This document shows, in pieces, positions 1-9,208 of a stretch of DNA of 64,000 nt. The DNA is taken from NCBI RefSeq assembly GCF_028823635.1, contig NZ_JAPEHU010000001.1:806001-870000 (forward strand), read 5' to 3'. The position numbers and the translations under genes were made by a program. The DNA is from Demequina sp. B12. Lineage in GTDB: Bacteria; Actinomycetota; Actinomycetes; Actinomycetales; Demequinaceae. Each line of letters starts with the position of its first letter. Positions within the stretch are counted from its first letter, which is position 1. The notes below the pieces were generated by a model. It made no database searches. It was not told the origin of the DNA and saw nothing but the letters and a program-made list of their open reading frames with translations.

Positions 1-1
1 C

Positions 2-1315
2 GCGCACGCATCGAAGGGTCTGGAATGGGACATCGTCGCGATCCCGGGTCTCACGGAAGGCACTCATGGGACGTCCAGGAGCCAGTTCCCTTCGGGTGCC
101 GTGCCCAAGCTCGTCGACACCGATGACGGTCCAACGTTGGTGGTGAAGAGCAGCGCGTGGATGGGTGAGGCCGGTGCGTTGCCTTATGAGTTGCGACTCG
201 ACCGCGCGGACCTGCCGGTCTGGGACCTGGCTGATGTCGCTGACGGCGCGTCGCTCGGGGCCTCGATCACCGCGTTCAAGGAAGAAGCCGGGTTGCATGC
301 CGTCGACGAGGAACGGCGGCTGTTCTATGTGGCGCTGACGCGGGCACGCTCGCATGTACTGCTGAGCGGTTCCTGGTGGACTACCGGCAAGTCCCTTGCG
401 CGGCCGTCGTTGTTCCTGCGCGACTTGCTGGACGCGGGCTTGGTGACAACAGAGGGGTGGAGTCCCGAACCGGACGCCGATGCCGAGAAACCGGAGTCCG
501 TTCCTGCGCAAGCATCGTGGCCGCCCGCACCCACTCCTGAGCAGGAGCGCAGGCGTCAGTTGGCGCGCGAAGTGGTTGACGCGCTGGAAACTCGCGGCCA
601 TCTTGCTGACCCTGCTGAGGGCACGTCCGCGCCCGAATCCCTGCACCCCGACTGGCCGCTCGCCGCAGAAGTCGAAGCCATGCTCGCCGAACGTGACGAG
701 TACCTTGGCGCGAGCGCCTCAGTCGCGCTGCCCAGTCACCTCACCACGTCCGCTCTGGTGGCGTTGAGGCGAGACCGTGAAGCGTTCGCTCAGCAGCTGC
801 GGCGGCCAGTGCCGCAGGAACCCACGGTTGCAGCAGAGATCGGCAACGCGTTGCATGCGTGGATCGAGGCCCATTACGGCCACACTGCGTTGCTCACCGC
901 CGAAGACATCGAGGCGGGGGATGCCCCGCAACACTCGGAAGATGTGCGGCATTTGCGTGAGACCTTCGCGAGTTCGGAGTGGGCGCCGCGCGTGCCCAGC
1001 GACGTGGAAGTGCGTGTGGAACTCCCGCTCGAAGGAGTCACGGTCCGTTCCCGGATCGATGCGGTGTTCCCGCCAGGTCACGGCCTTGACCGCGTCACGG
1101 TGGTGGATTGGAAGTCAGGCAAGCCGCCACGGGACGCCCAAGAGAAAGCGGCACGTGAGGTGCAGCTCGCGTTGTACCGCCTGGCGTGGTCCGAATGGAA
1201 GCAAATCCCGCTTGAGGACGTCGACGCCGCGTTCTATTACGTGGGTGCAGACGTGACGGTGCGGCCCGAGCGGCTGTTGGACCGCGAAGAGATTGTCGCG
1301 CTGATCCGCGGTTAA
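2..1315 (+). CDS. adnB: AdnB-like helicase-nuclease, C-terminal part (5' truncated by window)
   Basis: This is the 3' part of a UvrD-family helicase fused to a RecB-type nuclease. The frame is open from base 2. It begins in helicase motif V (AHASKGLEWD) and has motif VI (YVALTRAR) near base 330. Near bases 1050-1190 a PD-(D/E)xK nuclease core is readable: IDAVF, then VVDWKSGK, then QLALYRLAW. In actinobacteria this architecture belongs to AdnA/AdnB, which resect double-strand DNA breaks in place of RecBCD. Being followed by nudC and uvrD2 favours AdnB over AdnA (inference). Its stop codon overlaps the stop of the convergent gene. Confidence 0.82.
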   Translation, partial: AHASKGLEWDIVAIPGLTEGTHGTSRSQFPSGAVPKLVDTDDGPTLVVKSSAWMGEAGALPYELRLDRADLPVWDLADVADGASLGASITAFKEEAGLHAVDEERRLFYVALTRARSHVLLSGSWWTTGKSLARPSLFLRDLLDAGLVTTEGWSPEPDADAEKPESVPAQASWPPAPTPEQERRRQLAREVVDALETRGHLADPAEGTSAPESLHPDWPLAAEVEAMLAERDEYLGASASVALPSHLTTSALVALRRDREAFAQQLRRPVPQEPTVAAEIGNALHAWIEAHYGHTALLTAEDIEAGDAPQHSEDVRHLRETFASSEWAPRVPSDVEVRVELPLEGVTVRSRIDAVFPPGHGLDRVTVVDWKSGKPPRDAQEKAAREVQLALYRLAWSEWKQIPLEDVDAAFYYVGADVTVRPERLLDREEIVALIRG

Positions 1316-2337
1316 GCCTCGTCGGTGTCGTCGAACAGCATGGTGGCGAGGTCCGCCAGCATGCCTTCGCCGTCCGCAATGACATCCGCGTTGTCGGTTC
1401 GGACGCCGTACATGAGCCATCGCAGCAGCGCGAGTTCTGACGCCAGGCGTGCACGGTCCAGCAGGTGCGCGTCGGGAGTTTCGCGCCGACGCATCTGGTA
1501 GGCCTCGACGACCGCATCGACAATGTCCTCGGGTGCGGATGCGACCAGCCATGCGAGGTCGTCGGCAGGGTCGGCGACGCGGGCGTCCATCCAGTCCACC
1601 ACTCCACGCACCGTGTCGCCGGACACCATGATCTGGTGTTCGCCCAGGTCTCCGTGGACCACACAGGGTTCAAAGCGCCACCATGACACGTTCTCGAGTT
1701 GGCGCTCCCAACGGTCGGCGAGGCGTGGGGGGATCTTGCCGGTGTGAATACCGGCATCGAGTTCCGCGAGCCGGCGTTGGCGGTATTGCTCGGCGTCATA
1801 GGTGGGCAGCCCCTCGTCTTCGACGAGAGTGGGGGGAAGCTCGTGAATCTCAGCAAGCGCGCGGCCCAGGTTGGCGGCCAGTCCGGGACCAGGCTCCAGC
1901 CTTGCCATCATCAGTGGTGCTCCCGGGACTTCGGAGTACACGATTGCGCGACCATCGTCCGTTCCCGACATCGAGGCCGCGCCCTTGGGGCGGGGCACAT
2001 CGAAGGAAATGAGGCCGGTGTCGTGTGCGCGTCCCAATGCCTTGAGGAGTCCGCGCTCGGCTTCCAGGGCGGCCCCGGCGGCGGCGCGGCGTGGTGCGCG
2101 GACGATCCACCGTTGCCCGGTGGAGTCTTTGACGACCACAACATCAAAGTCGGCATCTGAGTGGGGGCTGCGCAGCACGTCGTACACGTCGAGGCCGGGC
2201 ACGGCAACCGACGCGAGCGCGGCTAGCGCTAGCGGAGAACGAGGCACCTGCTCACCGTAGAGCCATTTTCCGGGGCGCGCTATGACCCACGCCGTTGCAC
2301 GGTCCAAGCGGCGTGAAGTGCCGTCGGTGGGGTCCAT
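1312..2337 (-). CDS. Aminoglycoside/macrolide phosphotransferase-like kinase
   Basis: A 341-residue protein of the APH/choline-kinase fold. The Brenner-type motif VVHGDLGEHQI replaces the usual HGDxxxxN, with Gln at the Asn position, and is followed by the metal-binding GVVDWMDARVADPADDLAWL. I chose the ATG at 2337 because the reading frame beyond it lies wholly opposite nudC. The substrate is not predictable: such genes phosphorylate antibiotics or small metabolites, and nothing nearby indicates resistance. It is divergent from nudC with about 40 bp between starts. Confidence 0.72.
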   Translation of the reverse strand: MDPTDGTSRRLDRATAWVIARPGKWLYGEQVPRSPLALAALASVAVPGLDVYDVLRSPHSDADFDVVVVKDSTGQRWIVRAPRRAAAGAALEAERGLLKALGRAHDTGLISFDVPRPKGAASMSGTDDGRAIVYSEVPGAPLMMARLEPGPGLAANLGRALAEIHELPPTLVEDEGLPTYDAEQYRQRRLAELDAGIHTGKIPPRLADRWERQLENVSWWRFEPCVVHGDLGEHQIMVSGDTVRGVVDWMDARVADPADDLAWLVASAPEDIVDAVVEAYQMRRRETPDAHLLDRARLASELALLRWLMYGVRTDNADVIADGEGMLADLATMLFDDTDEA

Positions 2338-2379
2338 CGCTGGTCCGGGCCGGTGGGGCGGGTGCCGTACCGTGAGCGA

Positions 2380-3306
2380 GTGACTCGATTCCGTCCTCTC
2401 CATGGCCCGTTGTTGATTGATCGTGCTGCTCACCGGCGTGACGTTGTTGACTTGACGCAGTGCCCAGCGGTGCTGGTACACCGGGGGTCTGTGGCGGTTG
2501 CTGACGGGAGCCTGGCGATTGTGGAGCTGGGGGACTCCGTAGCGCCGGACTTGCGTGTGTATGCGGGTTCGTTCGACGGTCGGGACCTCGCGATGGTGGT
2601 TGTCGACACTGAAGCCGATGCGGAGCGGGTGGCCACCAACCATGGACTCACCTGGGTGACGTTGCGGGCGTTCCTGGCCGTGGCATCGGTCCGGGAAGAG
2701 GACGATGCGTGGACCGAGCTGGCGACCACGGCCGTGGCGCTGGCGCAATGGCATGCGAATCACCCGCGTTGCGCGGTGTGTGGCGACGGCACTGTTCCCG
2801 TGAAGGGTGGCTGGGTGCGGGCCTGCGAGTCGTGCGGCCGCGAGCATTACCCGCGCAGCGATCCGGCCATGATCGTGACCGTGGTGGACGATCAGGACAG
2901 GCTATTGCTCGCTCATGCGGCGCGCTGGTCGCAGCGACGTTTCTCCTTGTTGGCCGGGTATGTGGAGCCGGGGGAGAGCGTGGAGCAGGCCGTGCATCGT
3001 GAAGTGGAAGAGGAAGTCGGTGTTCGGGTCACGGACGTCGAGTACGTCGCCTCCCAGCCGTGGCCGTTTCCTGCGTCATTGATGATGGGCTTCCGCGCCC
3101 GAGCCGTGACCACGGAGTTGAGTCCTGACCTGGAGGAGATCACGGAGGCGCGGTGGATGTCGCGCCGGGATGTGGCCGATGCTGTTGCTGCGGGGGAGAT
3201 GGTGCCGCCCCCGGTGGGGTCGATTGCGCGCACGATGCTGGAAGCGTGGTTCGGAGGCGACCTGGTCGTGGACGCGGGTTCCACCGACCATGTCAGTGAC
3301 ACCTGA
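2380..3306 (+). CDS. nudC: NADH pyrophosphatase (Nudix)
   Basis: NudC hydrolyses NADH/NAD to NMN and AMP; Escherichia coli NudC also removes NAD caps from RNA. Visible features are the zinc ribbon CAVC...CESC, a Nudix box starting GYVEPGESVEQAVHREVEEE, and the NudC signature SQPWPFPASLM. The GTG at 2380 gives a 308-residue protein of normal length. An in-frame GTG at 2353 is an alternative, and neither has a clear ribosome site. The gene sits between adnB and uvrD2, as I recall for mycobacteria. Confidence 0.88.
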   Translation: MTRFRPLHGPLLIDRAAHRRDVVDLTQCPAVLVHRGSVAVADGSLAIVELGDSVAPDLRVYAGSFDGRDLAMVVVDTEADAERVATNHGLTWVTLRAFLAVASVREEDDAWTELATTAVALAQWHANHPRCAVCGDGTVPVKGGWVRACESCGREHYPRSDPAMIVTVVDDQDRLLLAHAARWSQRRFSLLAGYVEPGESVEQAVHREVEEEVGVRVTDVEYVASQPWPFPASLMMGFRARAVTTELSPDLEEITEARWMSRRDVADAVAAGEMVPPPVGSIARTMLEAWFGGDLVVDAGSTDHVSDT

Positions 3307-3320
3307 GAACATAGGTGGCG

Positions 3321-5300
3321 ATGTCAGCCGAATCCATTCTTGATGCCCTTGACCCTGAGCAACGTGAAGTTGCGACGGCGCTTCATGGTCCCGTGTGTGT
3401 GCTTGCAGGCGCAGGGACCGGCAAGACTCGCGCCATCACGCATCGGATCGCATATGGGGTCCGGGTAGGGGCATACAACCCGCAGTCAGTGCTCGCGGTG
3501 ACGTTCACTGCGCGTGCTGCAGGGGAGATGCGGCAGCGTCTCAAGGGTTTGGGTGCGCACGGTGTGCAGGCCCGTACTTTTCACGCCGCAGCGTTGCGGC
3601 AGCTGAGTTACTTTTGGCCGCAGGTCGTGGGCGGCCAGATGCCTCAGCTGGTGGAGCAGAAGGCGCCGCTGGTGGGACGCGCGGCTCGTCAGGCGGGGCT
3701 GAGCCCTGACCGGCTGATGGTGCGCGACCTCGCTTCCGAGATCGAGTGGTCCAAGGTGGCGCTGGTGTCCCCCGAGGATTACGCGGCTGTGGTGGCGAAG
3801 GAGGGACGGCCCACGCCCGCAGGCGTCGATGCTCAGCAGATGGCCGATGTCATTCGCGCCTATGAGGAAGCGAAGACGCAGGCGGTGGTGCTGGACTTCG
3901 AGGACATCCTGTTGCTGTTGGCGGACATCATTGGCCGCCACCACGAGGTGGGCGACCAGATCCGCCGTCAGTATCGCCACTTTGTCGTGGACGAGTACCA
4001 GGACGTTTCCCCGCTCCAGCAGTTCCTGTTGGAGCAGTGGCTGGGCGGCCGCAATGACCTGTGCGTGGTGGGCGACCCCGCTCAGACCATCTACTCCTTT
4101 GCGGGGGCGTCGCCGCAGCATCTGTTGGGGTTCACACGGACCTATGACAATGCGCACGTGGTGCGGCTCGTGCGGGACTACCGGTCGACTCCGCAAGTGG
4201 TGAAACTCGCGAATGGGCTGATGGCACAGCGCGGAGCCGGACAGGCAGGCGTGGAACTGGTGGCGCAACGCCCCCACGGCCCCGAACCGGTGTACCGCGC
4301 CTACGAAGACGAGCAGGCGGAAGCTGAGGGTATCGCCGACAGCATCGCTCGCCTCATGACGCAGGGTGTCGCGGCATCCGAGATTGCGGTGCTGTATCGC
4401 GTCAACAGTCAGTCGGAAGTCCTCGAGGAAGCGCTCGCGGAGCGGGGCATCGGCTACCTGGTGCGTGGCGGCCAGCGGTTCTTCGACCGGGAAGAAGTGC
4501 GCAAGGCGATGGTGCTGCTTCGCGGTGCGGCGGTCTCCGCCACCGAAGATCCCCTTGGCGAGCAAGTGCGGTCGGCGTTGCTCGATGCGGGCTGGAAAGA
4601 GGAAGCCCCCGCCGCGCGCGGTGCGGTGCGCGAACGGTGGGAGTCCCTGCAATCGCTCGTTCAGCTCGCGGATGATTTTGACGCCGATGCTGGTGGCGCC
4701 AGCTTGCGAGAGTTCGTCGAGCACCTCGTGGAGCGCGCGCAAGCACAACACGCGCCCACCGTGGAGGGAGTCACCCTCACCACCATGCATGCTGCCAAGG
4801 GCCTGGAATGGGACGCCGTGTTCATCGCTGGCTGCTCCGAAGGGTTGTTGCCCGTGTCAATGGCGGAAACTCCGGAAGCGATTGAGGAAGAGCGGCGCCT
4901 GCTCTATGTGGCGATCACTCGCGCCCGGGAACACTTGCAGTTGAGTTTTGCTCGCGCACGCAAGGCAGGCGGGCGGTCCACCCGTAAGCGCACCCGCTTT
5001 CTTGAGAAGTCTTGGCCCGATGCCGTGGCCCGCAAGCCCGTACGCCGCTCCACCAACGATCGCTTGAGCGAGTTGGGTCCGGAAGACTTGCGGCTGTTCG
5101 AGTCGCTCAAAGCCTGGCGTGCAGCCGTCGCGAAGGAGGCCGGTAAGCCAGCTTTCACGGTGATCGTCGACTCAACGATGGCCGAAATCGCTCGGGTCCG
5201 CCCCGGAACCCTGGGAGAACTCGCAGGCGTCCATGGCATCGGCGCTACCAAACTGCAAACGTTCGGACTCCAGATCCTCGAGATCGTCGCCGAACACTAA
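3321..5300 (+). CDS. uvrD2: UvrD2-type superfamily I DNA helicase with HRDC domain
   Basis: A 3'-5' SF1A helicase of 659 residues. Motif I is AGAGTGKTR, motif II DEYQDVSPLQQ, motif III GDPAQTIYSFAGA, motif V TMHAAKGLEWD and motif VI YVAITRAR. The last 60 residues form an HRDC domain (VHGIGATKLQTFG). The mycobacterial enzyme joins these parts with a tetracysteine motif. Here the linker (roughly residues 545-610) is Arg/Lys-rich and has no cysteine. A GTG at 3315 could also start the protein. The last 129 bp overlap the convergent gene. Confidence 0.88.
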   Translation: MSAESILDALDPEQREVATALHGPVCVLAGAGTGKTRAITHRIAYGVRVGAYNPQSVLAVTFTARAAGEMRQRLKGLGAHGVQARTFHAAALRQLSYFWPQVVGGQMPQLVEQKAPLVGRAARQAGLSPDRLMVRDLASEIEWSKVALVSPEDYAAVVAKEGRPTPAGVDAQQMADVIRAYEEAKTQAVVLDFEDILLLLADIIGRHHEVGDQIRRQYRHFVVDEYQDVSPLQQFLLEQWLGGRNDLCVVGDPAQTIYSFAGASPQHLLGFTRTYDNAHVVRLVRDYRSTPQVVKLANGLMAQRGAGQAGVELVAQRPHGPEPVYRAYEDEQAEAEGIADSIARLMTQGVAASEIAVLYRVNSQSEVLEEALAERGIGYLVRGGQRFFDREEVRKAMVLLRGAAVSATEDPLGEQVRSALLDAGWKEEAPAARGAVRERWESLQSLVQLADDFDADAGGASLREFVEHLVERAQAQHAPTVEGVTLTTMHAAKGLEWDAVFIAGCSEGLLPVSMAETPEAIEEERRLLYVAITRAREHLQLSFARARKAGGRSTRKRTRFLEKSWPDAVARKPVRRSTNDRLSELGPEDLRLFESLKAWRAAVAKEAGKPAFTVIVDSTMAEIARVRPGTLGELAGVHGIGATKLQTFGLQILEIVAEH

Positions 5301-6104
5301 CCCCGCCCCCACGGAGCCAGCCGCGCCGCAGTGACACTCTGGATGAGGCGGCGGTGGAGGCGAACTCGTCAAGGAGCCCTGCTCCACCCGCCACACCTCA
5401 GCCCCAGGATCCACTGTTGGCGCGGCACAGATCCGCGACACCAACGCCGCAACATCGATACGCAACGCCGCAGGAATCCGCGGTGCCCTGCCCTGGCATT
5501 GGATCGCGACATAGGGCCACGTGGGGTCTCCTTCCGTGCGCCATAAGTCCACACATACGCCGCACGCGCTCACACCGGGCACCACCACCGGCCCCACTGT
5601 CACACCCCACTCGTCTGCCACGACCAGCACATGCGGAACGTCCTCAGCCACGAGCGCCCGGGTCACAAGCGCCGGACTTCCCATGGCCACACACACCTCG
5701 ATATCCACGCGATCCCAGTCCTCCACCCGGGCAACGTCAGACTCGTCCCGGCGGAGGTAAGCACGCGTCACCCGCGGCGCTGCACTGGCCACATCCCACG
5801 GCGCAGGAGACGCGGCACCGACGCGCAACCCCCGCGCACGCAAAGCATCCACCACCGGTCTCGCGATCGCGTCAGTGGCGCGCACCCGCACCGACCTGGC
5901 CGGAGCATCTGCCCTTGACTGGCCCGAAGCGGTCTCGTCACGTGGAGACGCCCGACGGGGCTGATGCGGGGGAGAGCCCTCGCCTGCGCTCAACTGCGCA
6001 CGTTGGGTATCCGTCAACCCTTCCGTGATGGTGTGACGGTGAATCCCCAGGCGCACAGCGCCATCGGGGAGGGCAAACACGGGGACGCGCCAGGACTGAT
6101 CCAT
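5172..6104 (-). CDS. ThiF/YcaO-neighbour-like protein (TOMM leader-binding family), orphan
   Basis: A 310-residue protein whose core (GPVVVPGVSACGVCVDLWR, then the YVAIQCQ region) resembles the actinobacterial 'TOMM precursor leader peptide-binding' or cyclodehydratase-like proteins, which carry a degenerate E1-like fold. The N-terminal 90 residues are low complexity. The segment PECHCG near residue 262 may end the folded part, and the last 43 residues are encoded opposite the end of uvrD2. No YcaO, dehydrogenase or precursor gene is nearby, so a peptide-modifying role is unproven. Confidence 0.5.
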   Translation of the reverse strand: MDQSWRVPVFALPDGAVRLGIHRHTITEGLTDTQRAQLSAGEGSPPHQPRRASPRDETASGQSRADAPARSVRVRATDAIARPVVDALRARGLRVGAASPAPWDVASAAPRVTRAYLRRDESDVARVEDWDRVDIEVCVAMGSPALVTRALVAEDVPHVLVVADEWGVTVGPVVVPGVSACGVCVDLWRTEGDPTWPYVAIQCQGRAPRIPAALRIDVAALVSRICAAPTVDPGAEVWRVEQGSLTSSPPPPPHPECHCGAAGSVGAGLVFGDDLEDLESERLQFGSADAMDACEFSQGSGADPSDFGHR

Positions 6105-6154
6105 GTCCTCAGCGTGTCAGCCAGCACTCAGGTCGACGCCGTTGTCCACAGGAG

Positions 6155-6198
6155 CAAAAACATCAGCGGGCCGCCTCCACGAAGGAGACGACCCGCTG
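6155..6198 (-). terminator. Rho-independent terminator of the DUF5679 gene
   Basis: A 15-bp stem (arms 6164-6178 and 6184-6198, two G-U pairs) with a 5-nt loop. On the minus strand it is followed by ATG and a T5 run at 6156-6160. It lies 27 bp downstream of the small zinc-ribbon gene. Confidence 0.8.
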
Positions 6199-6225
6199 AG
6201 ACGCGTGTGCGTTAAGTGCTAAGCC

Positions 6226-6384
6226 TTAGGCCTTGCCGAGGATGCGGTTCAGCTTGGTGCCGCACTCGGGGCAGACAGCCTTCGCCATGCGACGACCGTT
6301 TTCGGAGACGACGACGTCGCCTTCGGTGGTGCGCTTGTCCTTGCACTTCACGCAGTAGAACTCACCCTGGTACTTGTCGGCCAT
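6226..6384 (-). CDS. Small zinc-ribbon protein, DUF5679 type
   Basis: A 52-residue protein with two CxxC knuckles (YCVKCKDK and VCPECGTK), a compact zinc ribbon conserved in actinobacteria as I recall. The function is unknown to me; a ribosome- or nucleic-acid-associated role is only a guess. The start at 6384 is fixed by an AAGGAGAAGG ribosome site just upstream. It is a single gene with its own terminator, consistent with a stand-alone, well expressed protein. Confidence 0.8.
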   Translation of the reverse strand: MADKYQGEFYCVKCKDKRTTEGDVVVSENGRRMAKAVCPECGTKLNRILGKA

Positions 6385-6522
6385 TGCCTTCTCCTTCTCT
6401 TGTCCGCCCGGCGCCGGGACGCCGAGCACATGGTGGCCACGAGGGCCGATCATCAGACAGCGTAGACGGCGTACACGCGTTTTGCGCACAAGGTCCGCCT
6501 CCGCCGTGTCGCACGACCGCAG

Positions 6523-7950
6523 TTATTCGGGCCGTTCGTCACCGTTGCCATCGCCAGAGGAGTCACCCTCAGAACGCTCCGGAGCATCATCCTCAGAGCT
6601 CTGTCCAGCGGCGGCATTCAACAAGGCTTCCAGCTCGCGGTCGACCTCATCCTCCGCGTCCGGGCCCGCAAGCCACCGGTCAATCCAAGCGCTCGCGGTC
6701 TGGAGGTCATCGCCCGTGGGCAAGATGTCAGGGTGGGACCACACGCGGTCACGCTCGTCCTGGCCAGCGCGAATCGTCAGCTCACGCCACAACGCCGTCG
6801 CCTCACGCATGCGGCGGGGACGCAACTCCAACCCCAGCAGAGTCGCGAACGCGTCTTCGGCAGGGCCACCAGCGGCGCGGCGGCGACGCAGCATCTCGCT
6901 CAGCGAACCAATCGCCGGCAGGTGAGGAGCCGCGGCACGCAGCGTGACCTCATCCACCCAGCCTTCAATCAACGCCAGCAACGTCTCGATCGAGGCGAGC
7001 GTCGCTTCCTGCCCCTCCGAATGGCGGGGCTGGAAAATCCCGCGGGTGAGCGCTTCCTGCAACTTGGCCGGATCAGACATCCCCACCTGCGACACCGCAT
7101 CGTCGAGCGCCTCAATGTCAATGTGAATGCCCGCGGCATACCGTTCAATCAGATGGTGCAGATGGCCGGGAAGCCACGGAGCGGCCGTGAACAGGCGCAC
7201 GTGCGCGGCCTCGCGCAACGCCAGGAACGTCAGCACTTCATCCTCGGGAACTTCGAGGCCGTCGGCGAACTCCTTGATCACGCTCGGCACCAGCGCCACA
7301 CGCAACTCCGTCAACAGCGGGAAGCCCAAGTCCGTTGCACCAAAAGTCTCCCGCGCCATCTGTCCCGCAGCCTGGCCCATGTGCATCCCACATACCGTGG
7401 GGCTGACCGAACCCACCAGCGCAGAAGCATCGGCCCCCGGCATCATCGCCGCAAGTGACTCATCCTCACGGGCGCCGCGCAAGATTCCACCAAGAGCCTT
7501 CGACACGCTCACCGCCACAGGACCTGTCAGCACGCGCCACGTAGGAAGGGTGGCCTCGACCCACTCAGCACGGCTCCACACCTTGGGATCCAACGGAGAC
7601 GGGTTAAAGTCCGTGACCGCGTCCAGCCACAGCTCTGCACGAGACACCGCCGTCCGATGAGTCTGCGCGACCGCCTCCGTCACCGTGGGGTCGCCGCCCT
7701 GTGCTGCCACCCCGCGCGCCACATCGTGCGCCAGCGTCCAGTTCACGTCCTCGCCGGCCGACTGCGAGATCAGCGACCGAATCTGCGACAAAACATGGTC
7801 CATCATGGCGGGGTTGTCCAGCATGCCCGACGCCTGCGCGAGCGCACTCGGATCCATGCCCATGCGCTGAAGTTCCTCCATCGCAGCCTCGGCATCGTCA
7901 CCAAAAAGTTCGCGCAACAGGCGCATCCACGGGGTGTTGTCGTCGCTCAC
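6523..7950 (-). CDS. DUF2342 / zinc-dependent metalloprotease-like protein
   Basis: A 475-residue member of the actinobacterial 'putative hydrolase' family (DUF2342, Zincin_2). The N-terminus (MRLLRELFGDDAEAAMEEL), the AGQMARETFGATDLG segment and the LALREAAHVRLF segment are characteristic. In the position of a metalloprotease HExxH the sequence reads REAAH, so catalysis by a classical zincin mechanism is doubtful. The GTG at 7950 is chosen because AGGAG lies 7 nt upstream. It is divergent from the Lon-PDZ gene. The last 40 residues are acidic. Confidence 0.75.
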   Translation of the reverse strand: MSDDNTPWMRLLRELFGDDAEAAMEELQRMGMDPSALAQASGMLDNPAMMDHVLSQIRSLISQSAGEDVNWTLAHDVARGVAAQGGDPTVTEAVAQTHRTAVSRAELWLDAVTDFNPSPLDPKVWSRAEWVEATLPTWRVLTGPVAVSVSKALGGILRGAREDESLAAMMPGADASALVGSVSPTVCGMHMGQAAGQMARETFGATDLGFPLLTELRVALVPSVIKEFADGLEVPEDEVLTFLALREAAHVRLFTAAPWLPGHLHHLIERYAAGIHIDIEALDDAVSQVGMSDPAKLQEALTRGIFQPRHSEGQEATLASIETLLALIEGWVDEVTLRAAAPHLPAIGSLSEMLRRRRAAGGPAEDAFATLLGLELRPRRMREATALWRELTIRAGQDERDRVWSHPDILPTGDDLQTASAWIDRWLAGPDAEDEVDRELEALLNAAAGQSSEDDAPERSEGDSSGDGNGDERPE

Positions 7951-8058
7951 GTCACGTCTCCTGGAGTTGATGACGGGCGTCCGTCGTGCGCCCGCGTCCA
8001 AACTAACCCGCCTTGCCCGGAGTTGGGCGCATCGTTCGCTATAAGCAATGATGGGCAG

Positions 8059-9162
8059 GTGACGCCTCACGATGAGACTGACATTGAGCACACGGAAGCG
8101 CCCGAGATCGGTGCCCACCGCTACACGGTGATGTCTGTTGCAGGCCTCACAGCAGCCGTGCTCATGGCTGTGCTGTCGGTCCTTCCGGCACAGTTCGCCA
8201 TCGGCGGACCCGGCCCCACCTACGACACCCTCGGTGAAGACGCCGACGGAGTCCCGCTGGTGCAGATCGACGGTGCAGAAACGTTCGCCGCCTCAGGGGA
8301 ACTGCGCCTCACGACGGTGTCCGTCGGCCGGTCCAGCTCGGAACTCTTCACCATGGGCCCGGTCCTGCGCGCCTGGATGTCTCCCGAGCGCTACACCCAG
8401 CCCGAAGAAGCGGTGTTCGGCACTCCCGACGAAGAAGAAGAGTTCGACGAACAGTCCCAGGTGGAATGGGTGACCTCCCAAGAAGCCGCCACCGTTGCGG
8501 CCCTTGAAGTCCTTGGCGAACCCGTCCCCGCCACCCTGACCGTTGCCGCGCTGTCACCCACCTCAAACGCCCAAGGCCTCATCGAAGCCGACGACGTCAT
8601 CCTTGCGTTCGACGGCCAACCAGTCGCGACCTTCACCGAGTTGACCGACGCCATCGACGCCCTCCAACCGGGGGACGACGCCACGGTGACCTACGACCGT
8701 GACGGCGTCGAAGGCGAGGCGACATTCGCGCTCGATGACGACGGCGCCGGTAACCCCGTCATGGGGCTGTACATCGACCCGAACTTTGACCTTCCCATCG
8801 ACGTGACGGTCCAAATCGACAAGGTCGGCGGCCCGAGCGCCGGCATGATGTTCTCGCTCGGCATCCTCGACAAGCTCACCGAAGAAGACGAACTCAACGG
8901 TGCCCACGTCGCAGGAACGGGTGCACTCACCGCAGACGGCGACGTCCACCCCATCGGCGGAATCCAAATGAAGATGTTCGGTGCCCGCGATGCCGGCGCT
9001 ACCTACTTCCTGGCCCCCGTGGAGAACTGCGACGAAGTTGTCGACCACGTGCCAGAAGGACTCGAGGTGTTCGCGGTCGACACCGTCGACGACGCGTACG
9101 CCGCCATCCAGGCGATCGGTGCTGGTGATACCTCAGCACTGGCCACCTGCACCGCTCCCTGA
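8059..9162 (+). CDS. Membrane-anchored PDZ-Lon protease-like protein
   Basis: A 367-residue protein with one N-terminal membrane segment (about residues 24-48), a PDZ domain (around LIEADDVILAFDGQPV) and a C-terminal Lon-type Ser-Lys protease domain. The catalytic serine is in GGPSAGMMFSLG and the lysine in PIGGIQMKMFGA. It would act on the outer face of the membrane as a processing or quality-control protease. It matches the Rv3194c-type gene next to a UPF0182 gene. The start is GTG 8059; ATG 8131 is an alternative but would delete the anchor's flank. Confidence 0.85.
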   Translation: MTPHDETDIEHTEAPEIGAHRYTVMSVAGLTAAVLMAVLSVLPAQFAIGGPGPTYDTLGEDADGVPLVQIDGAETFAASGELRLTTVSVGRSSSELFTMGPVLRAWMSPERYTQPEEAVFGTPDEEEEFDEQSQVEWVTSQEAATVAALEVLGEPVPATLTVAALSPTSNAQGLIEADDVILAFDGQPVATFTELTDAIDALQPGDDATVTYDRDGVEGEATFALDDDGAGNPVMGLYIDPNFDLPIDVTVQIDKVGGPSAGMMFSLGILDKLTEEDELNGAHVAGTGALTADGDVHPIGGIQMKMFGARDAGATYFLAPVENCDEVVDHVPEGLEVFAVDTVDDAYAAIQAIGAGDTSALATCTAP

Positions 9163-9208
9163 TTACGCTTAAGCCAGTTCCATAGCTGTGACATAAAGGA
9201 CTCCATCA

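Noticed and set aside
2338-2847. Upstream extension of the minus-strand kinase frame to 511 residues
   Set aside because: The extension lies opposite nudC and is low-complexity. The family start fits ATG 2337.
3486-4790. 434-codon minus-strand frame opposite uvrD2
   Set aside because: Antisense shadow, His/Leu/Arg-rich, no motif. uvrD2 is unmistakable on the plus strand.
7657-8058. Long N-terminal extension of the Lon-PDZ frame
   Set aside because: It runs antisense through the DUF2342 gene. The membrane anchor and GTG 8059 give a family-like start.
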